Of a DNA stretch of 12,512 nt, positions 1 to 6,610 are shown piece after piece. Position 1 is the stretch's first letter. Every line of letters begins with the position of its first letter. The DNA lies in the NCBI GenBank assembly GCA_012728155.1, contig JAAYFR010000024.1:1-12512 (forward strand). The letters run 5' to 3'. The position numbers and the translations under genes are program-made. A model generated the notes under the pieces. It searched no databases and was not told where the DNA came from. It saw only the letters and a program-made list of their open reading frames with translations. This DNA comes from Bacteroidales bacterium. Lineage in GTDB: Bacteria; Bacteroidota; Bacteroidia; Bacteroidales; Dysgonomonadaceae.

Positions 1-988
1 CGTCAGGATCAATCTTAGATACAATTTGGTTAACAAGCGCGGTTATATATTCCTGCTGCTCTTTGAGATAACCCAAGTCGCCATGGTACCGATAGAAATC
101 GCGATGGGTAATTATCCACCACAGGGAGTAGGAGGAGATCCCGTTCATCCAGCCGGGTAGGGGAGTGGTATCCCTTCCGAAATCGAGCCTTTTTTTCACC
201 ACCTCCTGGTCGCCGAACACGCTGTTGATGGTCATGATCTCCGGGTGTATGTCACCCAGCCACACTAACCGGTCACGTTTTATCCCGTCCCACAGGTATT
301 CCTGCATATTCAGGTGGACGGTATAAGCACCGGTCTCCCATATCTTGTTGAGCCGTTCGTCATCACAATGAAATGAACCCAAGTAGGGGATATCCCTGTA
401 TCTGAAGATTCCCCTTACCGACCGTATCGGCAGATCAACATCCTTGTCCAAGAGGTCTATCCGGACAAAGCGGAATCCGGAATTGCCCACCTCTACCGAC
501 CCCAGCCAGGGTATCTCCAATGTGTAATCCCTTAACGAATGGTCGTTGGTTGCCGAGCTCATCCCCGGAACACTGTTGTCGATGCAATCGCTCATCGCCT
601 CGGAAACCGATTCGCCCAAGCGTACACGCACCTTCAAAGCCCTCTTTTCGGCCCGTATTGCGGCAGCTATCTCAATCCCTCCATATATCTCGGTGCCGAA
701 ATCCAACAGGATGGAGGCTTGCAGGTCGTTGTCCGACCGCAGTACACACATACCGGCACCGGAGGTGGATAATTGGCCGTCGAACTTGGTGAGAAGTACT
801 TCTCCATTTTTTACCTGGCTCTCTTTATTGTCGGATTGCCAAACTACTTTTACCGGGGTAATATAACTCCGGGTGATCTCGTCTCTATCCAGGTTATTCA
901 GAAAATTGTCTTTCAGGACATTTTTTTGTGCATAGATATTTCCCGATAACAGGAGGAGGAGAAGAATAAAAAAAGAGTTGATTTTCAT
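1..988 (-). CDS. Secreted alpha-L-rhamnosidase-like protein (GH78 type), 3' end cut off by window edge
   Basis: Reading from the ATG at 988-986 to the window edge gives 329 codons with no stop, so only the N-terminal part is present. Residues 1-21 form a typical signal peptide (Lys-Ile start, six consecutive Leu, then YA|Q), which predicts export to the periplasm or beyond. Residues of about 65-200 look like the beta-sandwich that precedes the catalytic barrel in GH78 enzymes. Residues 234-246 read DGIKRDRLVWLGD, the conserved first catalytic motif of Bacteroidota proteins annotated as alpha-L-rhamnosidases. Such enzymes hydrolyse terminal alpha-L-rhamnose from glycans, which fits the rha genes upstream. 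It is a different subgroup from the GH78 at 4316-6595, which has a DGDRER motif. It is preceded by 379 nt without a gene, so it may have its own promoter. Substrate and exact family assignment are inferred; the second half of the catalytic domain is not visible. Confidence 0.8.
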   Translation of the reverse strand, partial: MKINSFFILLLLLLSGNIYAQKNVLKDNFLNNLDRDEITRSYITPVKVVWQSDNKESQVKNGEVLLTKFDGQLSTSGAGMCVLRSDNDLQASILLDFGTEIYGGIEIAAAIRAEKRALKVRVRLGESVSEAMSDCIDNSVPGMSSATNDHSLRDYTLEIPWLGSVEVGNSGFRFVRIDLLDKDVDLPIRSVRGIFRYRDIPYLGSFHCDDERLNKIWETGAYTVHLNMQEYLWDGIKRDRLVWLGDIHPEIMTINSVFGDQEVVKKRLDFGRDTTPLPGWMNGISSYSLWWIITHRDFYRYHGDLGYLKEQQEYITALVNQIVSKIDPD

Positions 989-1023
989 ACGATTAAAACT
1001 TTTATTTTCAAATGTATCGTATG
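986..1023 (-). repeat. Inverted repeat spanning the start codon of the GH78-like gene
   Basis: CATACGAT at 986-993 is the perfect reverse complement of ATCGTATG at 1016-1023, with a 22-nt AT-rich spacer. On the minus strand the ATG start codon is the last three bases of the downstream arm. A transcript beginning upstream of 1023 could therefore fold so that the start codon is paired. An 8-bp match at this spacing could also occur by chance. Confidence 0.4.
1009..1016 (-). promoter_or_regulatory. Candidate -7 box (TACATTTG) for the GH78-like gene
   Basis: The minus strand reads TACATTTG, matching the Bacteroidota sigma-ABfr -7 consensus TAnnTTTG, 20 nt before the start codon at 988. No clear TTTG -33 element lies 19-21 nt upstream, so the match is weak and could be chance in AT-rich DNA. 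Confidence 0.25.
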
Positions 1024-1040
1024 GAACTCGCTTTTAGTCA

Positions 1041-1058
1041 TGTTCTTGTGTGAGAACA
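1041..1058. repeat. Short inverted repeat TGTTCT-n6-AGAACA
   Basis: The two 6-bp arms at 1041-1046 and 1053-1058 are perfect reverse complements around TGTGTG. The site is centred about 35 bp upstream of the candidate -7 box of the GH78-like gene, a reasonable place for an operator. It could equally fold as a small RNA hairpin. Confidence 0.35.
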
Positions 1059-1067
1059 GTTATCATG

Positions 1068-1129
1068 CTCGTTTCATAAGATTATTCTATTTTTTTCTTG
1101 TCGGTGTATGACAATTCGCGTGAAACGAG
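1068..1129. repeat. Nested inverted repeat (9-bp outer arms, 5-bp inner hairpin)
   Basis: CTCGTTTCA at 1068-1076 is the perfect reverse complement of TGAAACGAG at 1121-1129. Inside the 44-nt spacer, TTGTC (1098-1102) pairs with GACAA (1110-1114) around a 7-nt loop. The nesting suggests an RNA stem-loop in the leader of the GH78-like gene. The outer arms could instead be paired protein-binding half-sites. Confidence 0.4.
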
Positions 1130-1171
1130 AATCGCCCACCTCCTTTAAAAGTATTCACTGGAGGCAACCCA

Positions 1172-1200
1172 CACTTTTCATCCTAAATGGGTGAAAAGTG
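1172..1200. repeat. Strong hairpin (12-bp stem with one wobble, 5-nt loop)
   Basis: CACTTTTCATCC (1172-1183) faces GGGTGAAAAGTG (1189-1200) around the loop TAAAT. Eleven positions are Watson-Crick pairs and one (1181/1191) is T opposite G. It lies 168 nt past the stop of the SGNH hydrolase and 184 nt before the GH78-like ATG. There is no T-tract after it on either strand, so it is not a classic intrinsic terminator. A leader element or a processing hairpin is as likely. Confidence 0.5.
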
Positions 1201-1211
1201 CGAAATCTTTG

Positions 1212-1219
1212 CAAAAATA
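1212..1219 (-). promoter_or_regulatory. Candidate -7 box (TATTTTTG), distal promoter of the GH78-like gene
   Basis: The minus strand reads TATTTTTG, a match to TAnnTTTG, just upstream of the hairpin at 1172-1200. The 12-mer CAAAAATAAACT (plus strand, 1212-1223) recurs exactly at 7616-7627, in front of the AraC-family gene, which favours a functional promoter element. No clear -33 TTTG is seen. If used, it would give a leader of roughly 215 nt containing all four inverted repeats. Confidence 0.3.
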
Positions 1220-1279
1220 AACTATTATTTTCATTGTAGCACTTACTCTGAATGATATAAAGGCTAAGAAAATTGATAT

Positions 1280-1305
1280 AGCAAAAATAAAAAGCAAAAA
1301 TAAAA
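1280..1305. repeat. 13-bp tandem repeat, two copies, with a third partial copy at 1211
   Basis: AGCAAAAATAAAA occurs at 1280-1292 and again immediately at 1293-1305. The core GCAAAAATAAA also occurs at 1211-1221. On the minus strand each copy contains TATTTTTGC, so each carries a -7-like box. It could be a promoter cluster or simply slippage in an AT-rich spacer. Confidence 0.6.
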
Positions 1306-1367
1306 AAACTATTTATCACCATGAGAAAGTTTGGCAGCATGGTTTTGGATCTCCTTTTCGATGCTAT

Positions 1368-2591
1368 TTACGGCAAAGTGGCGTCATAGATCTCCGGCAG
1401 ATCGATCAGCGAGCGCAGATAGATCGCCTGAGACCCTTTCACATTTGGATGGTGATAGATCTCTCCCCAGCTGCCCCGGTAATCCTCATAATACATCATC
1501 GTTGTATCCACTTCCATGCCATCATGCTGCAGGGAGGTGGCGATATCAAATTTGGATCCGCTGAGTTGGTATTTTTGGCGTATCTTCTCAATGGTTTTGT
1601 TGACTTCGATTTGTGTGCCACTTTCATTACAGGGGATATTGTTCAGGATGGGAACCGCTCCTTGCGACAGGATAAATTCAACCAGCTCACTCAGGTTCTC
1701 CTCACTATTTCCGCCATTCGTACCAATGGTGACCATCACATATTTCGCTTTGAGATAGGGTAGTTCGTTTTTGATGCTCTCCAACAGATTGTGGATGGTA
1801 CATCCTCCCCGCCCGCTACTCATCGCTCTTCCCGCCACATTCTCCATGATCAGTTGCGTCCATGCCGAAGGGAAATCCCGGGTGGGAAAATAGCCATCCG
1901 GCTCGGTGATCGAATCACCGTAGAGCAGTAGGAACAGGTCACAAGCTCCCGCCAATACGCTGATCTGTTTCACTGTCAGAGAGCTGCCCGACTGTAAGCC
2001 GAAGCAGTAATAGTCGTGTTGGAGACCAGTATTAAAGCTACTGTTCTCTACGCCGGCACCCCATCCGCCGGGACCATCCATCGTCATCGACAGTTGGTCG
2101 GACTCCCCGCTATATAGGTCGATGATACGGATCAATTGCTTTTGATAAGAGCGATAGATCTCCACTAAATATTCATGGTCAGCATCCAGAAAATCCATCC
2201 TCTTCCAGCTCTCCGGGTTGGTCGCCACCGAAACCCGCTTCCCGCTCATATCCACGGAGAGCGCAAAATCGTTGGTGTCACTTTTGAAAAGAGCTACCGC
2301 GTCGTCACTGAATTTTACGTGATAACGGATCATCCGTTCTCCCAAAGTGTAGTATCTCTCCAGTCGGATGATTCCCTCTTTTCCGGTAATCACCCAACCA
2401 TCGGATCGGTAATCGACAGTGAGTCCCTCATCCACCATCAGCTCGGGAAAAGAGCCGGTTTCGTTCAGCACTTGATGATATAGGAGGGTGGTTGCAGCAC
2501 TCTCTGCATGCAACTCAGAGAAATATCCCCCGGTAGCGATGATACACAAAAATAAAAGAGATCGTAAACCACCGGTCGATTTTTTTATCAT
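1368..2591 (-). CDS. Secreted SGNH/GDSL-type hydrolase with N-terminal beta-sandwich domain
   Basis: The protein has 407 residues. It begins with a signal peptide (about residues 1-29, ending LHA|E), so it is exported. Residues of about 35-210 are strand-rich without catalytic motifs and probably form a jelly-roll accessory domain. The C-terminal half carries SGNH hydrolase blocks: LLYGDSITE at 222-230 with nucleophile Ser227, a Gly-rich SSGRGG (258-263) for block II, TIGTNGGN (288-295) for block III, and HHPNVKG (380-386) for block V. SGNH enzymes remove acetyl or other ester groups, so this one probably de-esterifies the glycan attacked by the neighbouring glycosidases. An oddity is that the usual block V Asp three residues before the catalytic His is absent: Ile378 sits there if His381 is the catalytic residue, with Glu377 beside it. 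The gene starts 13 nt after the stop of the phosphodiester glycosidase gene, so the two are very likely cotranscribed. The substrate is not known. Confidence 0.82.
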   Translation of the reverse strand: MIKKSTGGLRSLLFLCIIATGGYFSELHAESAATTLLYHQVLNETGSFPELMVDEGLTVDYRSDGWVITGKEGIIRLERYYTLGERMIRYHVKFSDDAVALFKSDTNDFALSVDMSGKRVSVATNPESWKRMDFLDADHEYLVEIYRSYQKQLIRIIDLYSGESDQLSMTMDGPGGWGAGVENSSFNTGLQHDYYCFGLQSGSSLTVKQISVLAGACDLFLLLYGDSITEPDGYFPTRDFPSAWTQLIMENVAGRAMSSGRGGCTIHNLLESIKNELPYLKAKYVMVTIGTNGGNSEENLSELVEFILSQGAVPILNNIPCNESGTQIEVNKTIEKIRQKYQLSGSKFDIATSLQHDGMEVDTTMMYYEDYRGSWGEIYHHPNVKGSQAIYLRSLIDLPEIYDATLP

Positions 2592-2604
2592 GACTGAATC
2601 GATT

Positions 2605-4257
2605 TTATTTTTTAGTGGTGATCATCAATCCGTTTGCAACCGGTCGTTGCGGATTGTCGGACGGTTTATTGGCAGTCGCTCCGTTCACAATCATGGCAGA
2701 GGAGCCCCCCCCGTCGAGGTTGAGACCGGTATATGCCCCCAACGCCTTCAGGATGTAGGCCGCTTGACCGGTGGTGGCTCCCACGGAGTAATTGGACTGT
2801 CTGCCGTCAATCACTAGAAGGTACGCTTTTTTCTGATTCTGACTGTAACCAATAACCGTACGTGGATGCGCCTCATTCCATGTGTTCGTTATTACGCCAT
2901 CTTTGAGCATAGGACCACCGGAATGAGTTCCGATTATGCTTAGCTGCTTATCCTTTGCTTTTATTCCGTTCACTTTCACCTCGGTTGTAACCTCTATTTC
3001 ATCTCCCACTTTTAATGACGAGAGAAACTTCTTGGCACCATTGTCCAACCCGGGCGAAGTGGGATTACCCACCAGGATGGCACCTTCACCGTTAAACCGT
3101 TTTCCCCTCCTTTCAAGTTTCAGACCTGCATTGGGTGCCGGCTCTGTTTCCACATCATGTTCGATGTCGGTAACGGTAAATTTCATGGCTTCGTTCACCT
3201 TCCATCCCCCTTGTGGATGAGAGAGAGAAACCATCGTGCTGGTGTATGGAGACCATGCCAGCGCCGAGTCGAGCGCAAGTTCGGTGGGCTTGCTGTAGTC
3301 GAGAAACGAAAAGGCCCGGTTATTGAATAATACCAGTTCTCCCTCTTTGGCAAAACCGTTCACATCAGAGAGAGTGAATGTCTCGTTTTTCGTTTTTACA
3401 CTTCCTGCGAAAGAGACCGAAAAGGCGTAGTCAGGAAATCCGTTGTCATGGATAACAAGGGCTTGCACATGTTTGTGGGCGTAGATATCCGAAAAGGGTG
3501 TCTGGATAATCTTACCATTGGTCACCTCCATCCCATGCGGACGACGCCTTTGATAGCCGCTATAATCTTTTTTATTGTTATTGTTGATGATGCTTGGGAG
3601 ATGCTCGTCGAGTACATAAAAATCACCGTTGGTGAGTGCCACCGGCTTGCGTCCCGCTGGCTCCATCTCCTTTTTCACATAGTTGAAGGCATTGATAGGT
3701 GTTTCCCTGTTGCTGTTGGCTGTATTCATCATGGCATTCCATACTTCGAGTTTATTTTCGGGATAGGTAAGGTCTACCTCTACAGCGTTTATGACCAATC
3801 CTCTTCCAAGGGAGCTGAGGCCGTTGACAAATTCCGGAATTGACAGTTTCACCCAATGGATGCCATCAGCCAAGAGCTCATATTTAAGCGTATCCACCTT
3901 GTAGGTGGTGCTGCCGATCGTAATGTTCAACGAATGGGTGACGGTGACCGGTATCTCCTTTTTTATATCGCCCGACTTGACTGTGACGATGGTCGTCCCT
4001 TTTTCTTTTCCTGAGACGATACCTTTAGCGTTGACAGTGGCAATGGCCTCATCGGCCGATTCCCAACTGAAAGATACATCGGTGGCGTCCGACGGCTCAG
4101 GGGTTGCCTTTATCCGTATCGTCTTCCCGATTTCTAACGAGATCGACTCGGGTGTTACTACGATTGCCCTTAGGGGAATGGAGTTGTCGCTATCTTTGTT
4201 GCAACTCCAAAGAGCGGTAAAAGATATACAAAGCAGATAGAAAGCGATTTTTTTCAT
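2605..4257 (-). CDS. Lipoprotein with BIG2 Ig-like domain and NAGPA-type phosphodiester glycosidase domain
   Basis: I chose the ATG at 4257 (550 residues) over an in-frame GTG at 4269 because it begins a clean lipoprotein signal: MKK, a hydrophobic stretch, then LWSC with lipobox Cys19. The next residues, NKDSDN, resemble the charged export signal of surface-exposed Bacteroidota lipoproteins. Residues of about 30-107 match a BIG2-type Ig-like domain (VTP...SW.S.D..IATV...G.V.G...GTT.VTV pattern). The rest matches the NAGPA family (phosphodiester glycosidase; the animal homologue uncovers GlcNAc-1-phosphodiesters). Visible family motifs are NGDFY (210-214), GTHSGGP (443-449), HPRTVIGY (464-471), VIDGR (482-486) and NLDGGGSSAM (513-522). 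It would cleave a sugar-1-phosphodiester bond at the cell surface. It lies 58 nt after the GH78 gene and 13 nt before the SGNH gene, suggesting removal of a phosphodiester-linked sugar from the same glycan. The substrate is inferred only. Confidence 0.85.
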   Translation of the reverse strand: MKKIAFYLLCISFTALWSCNKDSDNSIPLRAIVVTPESISLEIGKTIRIKATPEPSDATDVSFSWESADEAIATVNAKGIVSGKEKGTTIVTVKSGDIKKEIPVTVTHSLNITIGSTTYKVDTLKYELLADGIHWVKLSIPEFVNGLSSLGRGLVINAVEVDLTYPENKLEVWNAMMNTANSNRETPINAFNYVKKEMEPAGRKPVALTNGDFYVLDEHLPSIINNNNKKDYSGYQRRRPHGMEVTNGKIIQTPFSDIYAHKHVQALVIHDNGFPDYAFSVSFAGSVKTKNETFTLSDVNGFAKEGELVLFNNRAFSFLDYSKPTELALDSALAWSPYTSTMVSLSHPQGGWKVNEAMKFTVTDIEHDVETEPAPNAGLKLERRGKRFNGEGAILVGNPTSPGLDNGAKKFLSSLKVGDEIEVTTEVKVNGIKAKDKQLSIIGTHSGGPMLKDGVITNTWNEAHPRTVIGYSQNQKKAYLLVIDGRQSNYSVGATTGQAAYILKALGAYTGLNLDGGGSSAMIVNGATANKPSDNPQRPVANGLMITTKK

Positions 4258-4315
4258 ATATGAGTTCACTACTAAAAAATTGGAAATTGAATATTCATTG
4301 TCATTGAGTGGGCAG

Positions 4316-6595
4316 TTATCGCTCCACTACAAAAACCCATTTTCCGGAACCTATATCCTCGATGAGAGAGAAGTTCCCTTGTCGTTTATATTTTGCAGGA
4401 CTGCCATTGATCAGCAGGGTTTGTCCCCGCGAATAGAAGGGGAGCGATATATTGGCAGTTGTGTTGGCGGGGATTTCCACCTCAAGCCGGAACGATTGCC
4501 CCGGCTCATGGGTGAAGCCGACCGATATATCACCCCGAATGGTGGGATGCTTGATCTCCGCCGATCTCAACGAACCCGGCTGCGGCTTGATGCTGATCTT
4601 CTTGAATCCCGGCTCCATTGGTTCGATCCCCATCAGCTTGCGGGGAATGAGGTTGGCCGGTGCAGCACCCCAGGCATGGTTCCAATCCTGGTTGGGCTTG
4701 TATTTGTTGTCCCATGCTTCGAGGGTGATGGTGGAACCTACCCGGATCATATTGTACCAGCTCCTCTCACCGGTGGAGGTGAGCAGCTGCAGCCCATATT
4801 GGTCGTCATGGGCATCGTAAATGGCGTCGAGCAGAAACTGTGAGCCATATACGCTACAGGCCATCCCCCGCGAGCGGATAAATTCCATCACCCTGTCGAC
4901 CTGCTTTTCGGGTACCAGCCCGAAAGCGAGCGGGAACATATTGGCATGGAGCGACGCATGGTCTGTGCCGATGCCATCCACATAAACTCCCCTTTTCCGA
5001 TCGAAGAGATATGTGTGAAAAGATTGCTTCAGTTTGGCGGCGCGGTCGGCATAAAAATCCCGATCCTCCCTCTTTTCCAATGCCTCCGCAATCTGCGCCA
5101 TCAGAACCAGCGCCCTGTAGTGGAAAGCGTTGACCACCGTGTTGATATCGGTGAAGACAAAACCATCGGTTTCGCCCCCCTCCTCTTTCTCCAAACCGAG
5201 GATCCCGGTATGAGGCCAATCAACGATATCCCGCAGCTGGCCGTCGAAATGGATCGAGCGAAGCAGTTCCGGTGTCACCTTGCCAGTGCGCGTACTGATA
5301 AACCCCCTCTCATCGGAAAGTGCTATCAGCGTTTTTGCCTGGAGATCTTCATAAAATTGTGCCAGCGAAAGCTTGTTGCCGGTGTAGCGGTAGTCCTCCC
5401 ACGCCATCAAGACCGATTGCAGTTGCCACTCGGTCGGCCAGGTGGGTCGCCTGATCAGGTATTCATGGGTAAAGCGAGCCATGCTATAATCGCGCGCCAC
5501 ACAGTAATGCGATAGCTGGTTGATCAGCGCATCGGCTTCGTAAGGGATCCGCTCCCGGTCCCCATCTACATATATGCCCAGGAAAGAGGTGGCCTTTATC
5601 GTGTATTTGCAGATCTCCCACACTTGGTTGAGCAGGGTGTCGGAGCTGTGAAAATGAGAGTCGGTATCGTTGAACGGGTAAAATGCGCTCTCCCTTATCA
5701 ATTGCTTTTCCGCCAACGGGTGGTTGTAATTTTCAATCTCGCAATAACGGAATGGGGTCACCTCTCCAATATATTCCGGCATAAGGATGGCCTGTGATCC
5801 GGTATTTCTTTTGTCGGGAGGGATGGTAACGATATAGGTTTTCCACCCTTTATCGAGTTTTATCTTGTATTGGGAGTAACGGATGGTGCCGCCGGGCGAT
5901 CGATCCACCGCATCCCCCCTTATTGCTTCGCCCAAGTGGAGTGTCACACTGTCGCTTCCGCTATGGGAAAAGAGTTTCACCCGAACCCTGCCGAACGCAG
6001 CCTTGCCAAAATCGGCAAGATAGCGCCCATTGCCAATCGGATGTATGGTTACCGGATAGTCGTCTTGCCTCTCTATGGGATAGCGATCGGTTGCGTAATC
6101 GACAAGATTTTCGGCACTTTTGAACGAGGAGATATGGGAGAAAGGCGATTCATTTCCCTGATGATCCCATATCTTCACTTTCCAGAAATAGATTTTTCCC
6201 GGTTCAAGGGCTTTCCTGCCGTAGGGAATATTGGCCGAAGCAGTGTCATCCACCTTGCCCGAGTCCCATAGATCGGCTGAATCCTTCAGCAGGAGCTCCC
6301 TCTCGGATGCCACCAACAGTCGATAGGCAGTTTGGAGGGTGTTTCCCGCTCCGGGGGGGACAATCCATCCAAAAACCGGGCGACGGTTGCTTATCTCCGT
6401 GTACCGGAATGCCTCTCTTTGTGAAACTGCTTTCTCTATGGGTGTGGTGGCCGGATAACCGTTCAGATACACCTGCCCGGTTTGTGATAACAGATTGACG
6501 GTTAACCCGTATGGGGCGGGTCGATCCTGTGCGTAAAGTGTTGTGGCAAAGAGAAAAAATAGGATCGAGGGTAAGAGTGCCTCTTTGATATGCAT
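4316..6595 (-). CDS. Secreted alpha-L-rhamnosidase, GH78
   Basis: The protein has 759 residues and a signal peptide (about 1-22, TLYA|Q). Residues of about 60-160 form an N-terminal Ig/Fn3-like domain, including the YFWKVKIWD stretch usual in bacterial rhamnosidases. Residues of about 185-290 form a jelly-roll domain, about 310-660 the (alpha/alpha)6 barrel, and about 660-759 the C-terminal beta-sandwich. The first catalytic motif is VDGDRERIPYEAD at 343-355. Compared by eye with Bacillus RhaB, Glu348 matches the general acid, Arg347 and Asp355 the neighbouring active-site residues, and Glu626 (ITLEAWD) the second catalytic Glu. WNHAWG (638-643) is also conserved. It hydrolyses terminal alpha-L-rhamnose, feeding the rhaBAT pathway encoded upstream. 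It begins 15 nt after the stop of the AraC-family gene, so the two are probably cotranscribed. Family assignment is firm; linkage specificity cannot be read from sequence. Confidence 0.93.
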   Translation of the reverse strand: MHIKEALLPSILFFLFATTLYAQDRPAPYGLTVNLLSQTGQVYLNGYPATTPIEKAVSQREAFRYTEISNRRPVFGWIVPPGAGNTLQTAYRLLVASERELLLKDSADLWDSGKVDDTASANIPYGRKALEPGKIYFWKVKIWDHQGNESPFSHISSFKSAENLVDYATDRYPIERQDDYPVTIHPIGNGRYLADFGKAAFGRVRVKLFSHSGSDSVTLHLGEAIRGDAVDRSPGGTIRYSQYKIKLDKGWKTYIVTIPPDKRNTGSQAILMPEYIGEVTPFRYCEIENYNHPLAEKQLIRESAFYPFNDTDSHFHSSDTLLNQVWEICKYTIKATSFLGIYVDGDRERIPYEADALINQLSHYCVARDYSMARFTHEYLIRRPTWPTEWQLQSVLMAWEDYRYTGNKLSLAQFYEDLQAKTLIALSDERGFISTRTGKVTPELLRSIHFDGQLRDIVDWPHTGILGLEKEEGGETDGFVFTDINTVVNAFHYRALVLMAQIAEALEKREDRDFYADRAAKLKQSFHTYLFDRKRGVYVDGIGTDHASLHANMFPLAFGLVPEKQVDRVMEFIRSRGMACSVYGSQFLLDAIYDAHDDQYGLQLLTSTGERSWYNMIRVGSTITLEAWDNKYKPNQDWNHAWGAAPANLIPRKLMGIEPMEPGFKKISIKPQPGSLRSAEIKHPTIRGDISVGFTHEPGQSFRLEVEIPANTTANISLPFYSRGQTLLINGSPAKYKRQGNFSLIEDIGSGKWVFVVER

Positions 6596-6610
6596 GAATC
6601 TACAACAAGA

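Larger units (their letters stand above)
989..1367. other. 379-nt gene-free region rich in inverted and direct repeats
   Basis: No convincing gene lies between the stop of the SGNH hydrolase (1368) and the ATG of the GH78-like gene (988). The region is AT-rich. It holds four inverted repeats (986-1023, 1041-1058, 1068-1129 and 1172-1200), a 13-bp tandem repeat (1280-1305), and several minus-strand matches to the Bacteroidota -7 promoter box TAnnTTTG (1009-1016, 1212-1219, 1282-1289, 1295-1302). The simplest reading is the terminator or spacer of the upstream operon plus the promoter and a structured leader for the GH78-like gene. A purine-rich AAAGGAGGTGG, resembling a Shine-Dalgarno site, lies on the minus strand at 1136-1146 with no plausible ORF behind it. 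Confidence 0.55.

Noticed and set aside
520..866. Three overlapping plus-strand frames of 77-106 codons
   Set aside because: They are antisense shadows of the GH78-like gene, whose minus-strand frame is uninterrupted and carries recognisable motifs.
1155..1340. 61-codon minus-strand frame with a hydrophobic N-terminus and an AAGGAG-like site upstream
   Set aside because: It is the Phe/Ile/Tyr-rich translation expected of a T-rich spacer, runs over the tandem repeat and the hairpin, and has no recognisable family or neighbour logic.
1321..1389. 22-codon plus-strand frame overlapping the 3' end of the SGNH gene
   Set aside because: It is very short, has no promoter box in front and overlaps a convincing coding end on the other strand.
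4258..4269. Upstream GTG start for the phosphodiester glycosidase
   Set aside because: It would add four residues before an otherwise standard MKK lipoprotein signal. ATG at 4257 is simpler.
4280..5515. Long plus-strand frames of up to 189 codons opposite the GH78 gene
   Set aside because: They are antisense to a strongly supported glycosidase and have no family features. Such frames are common opposite genes of this base composition.
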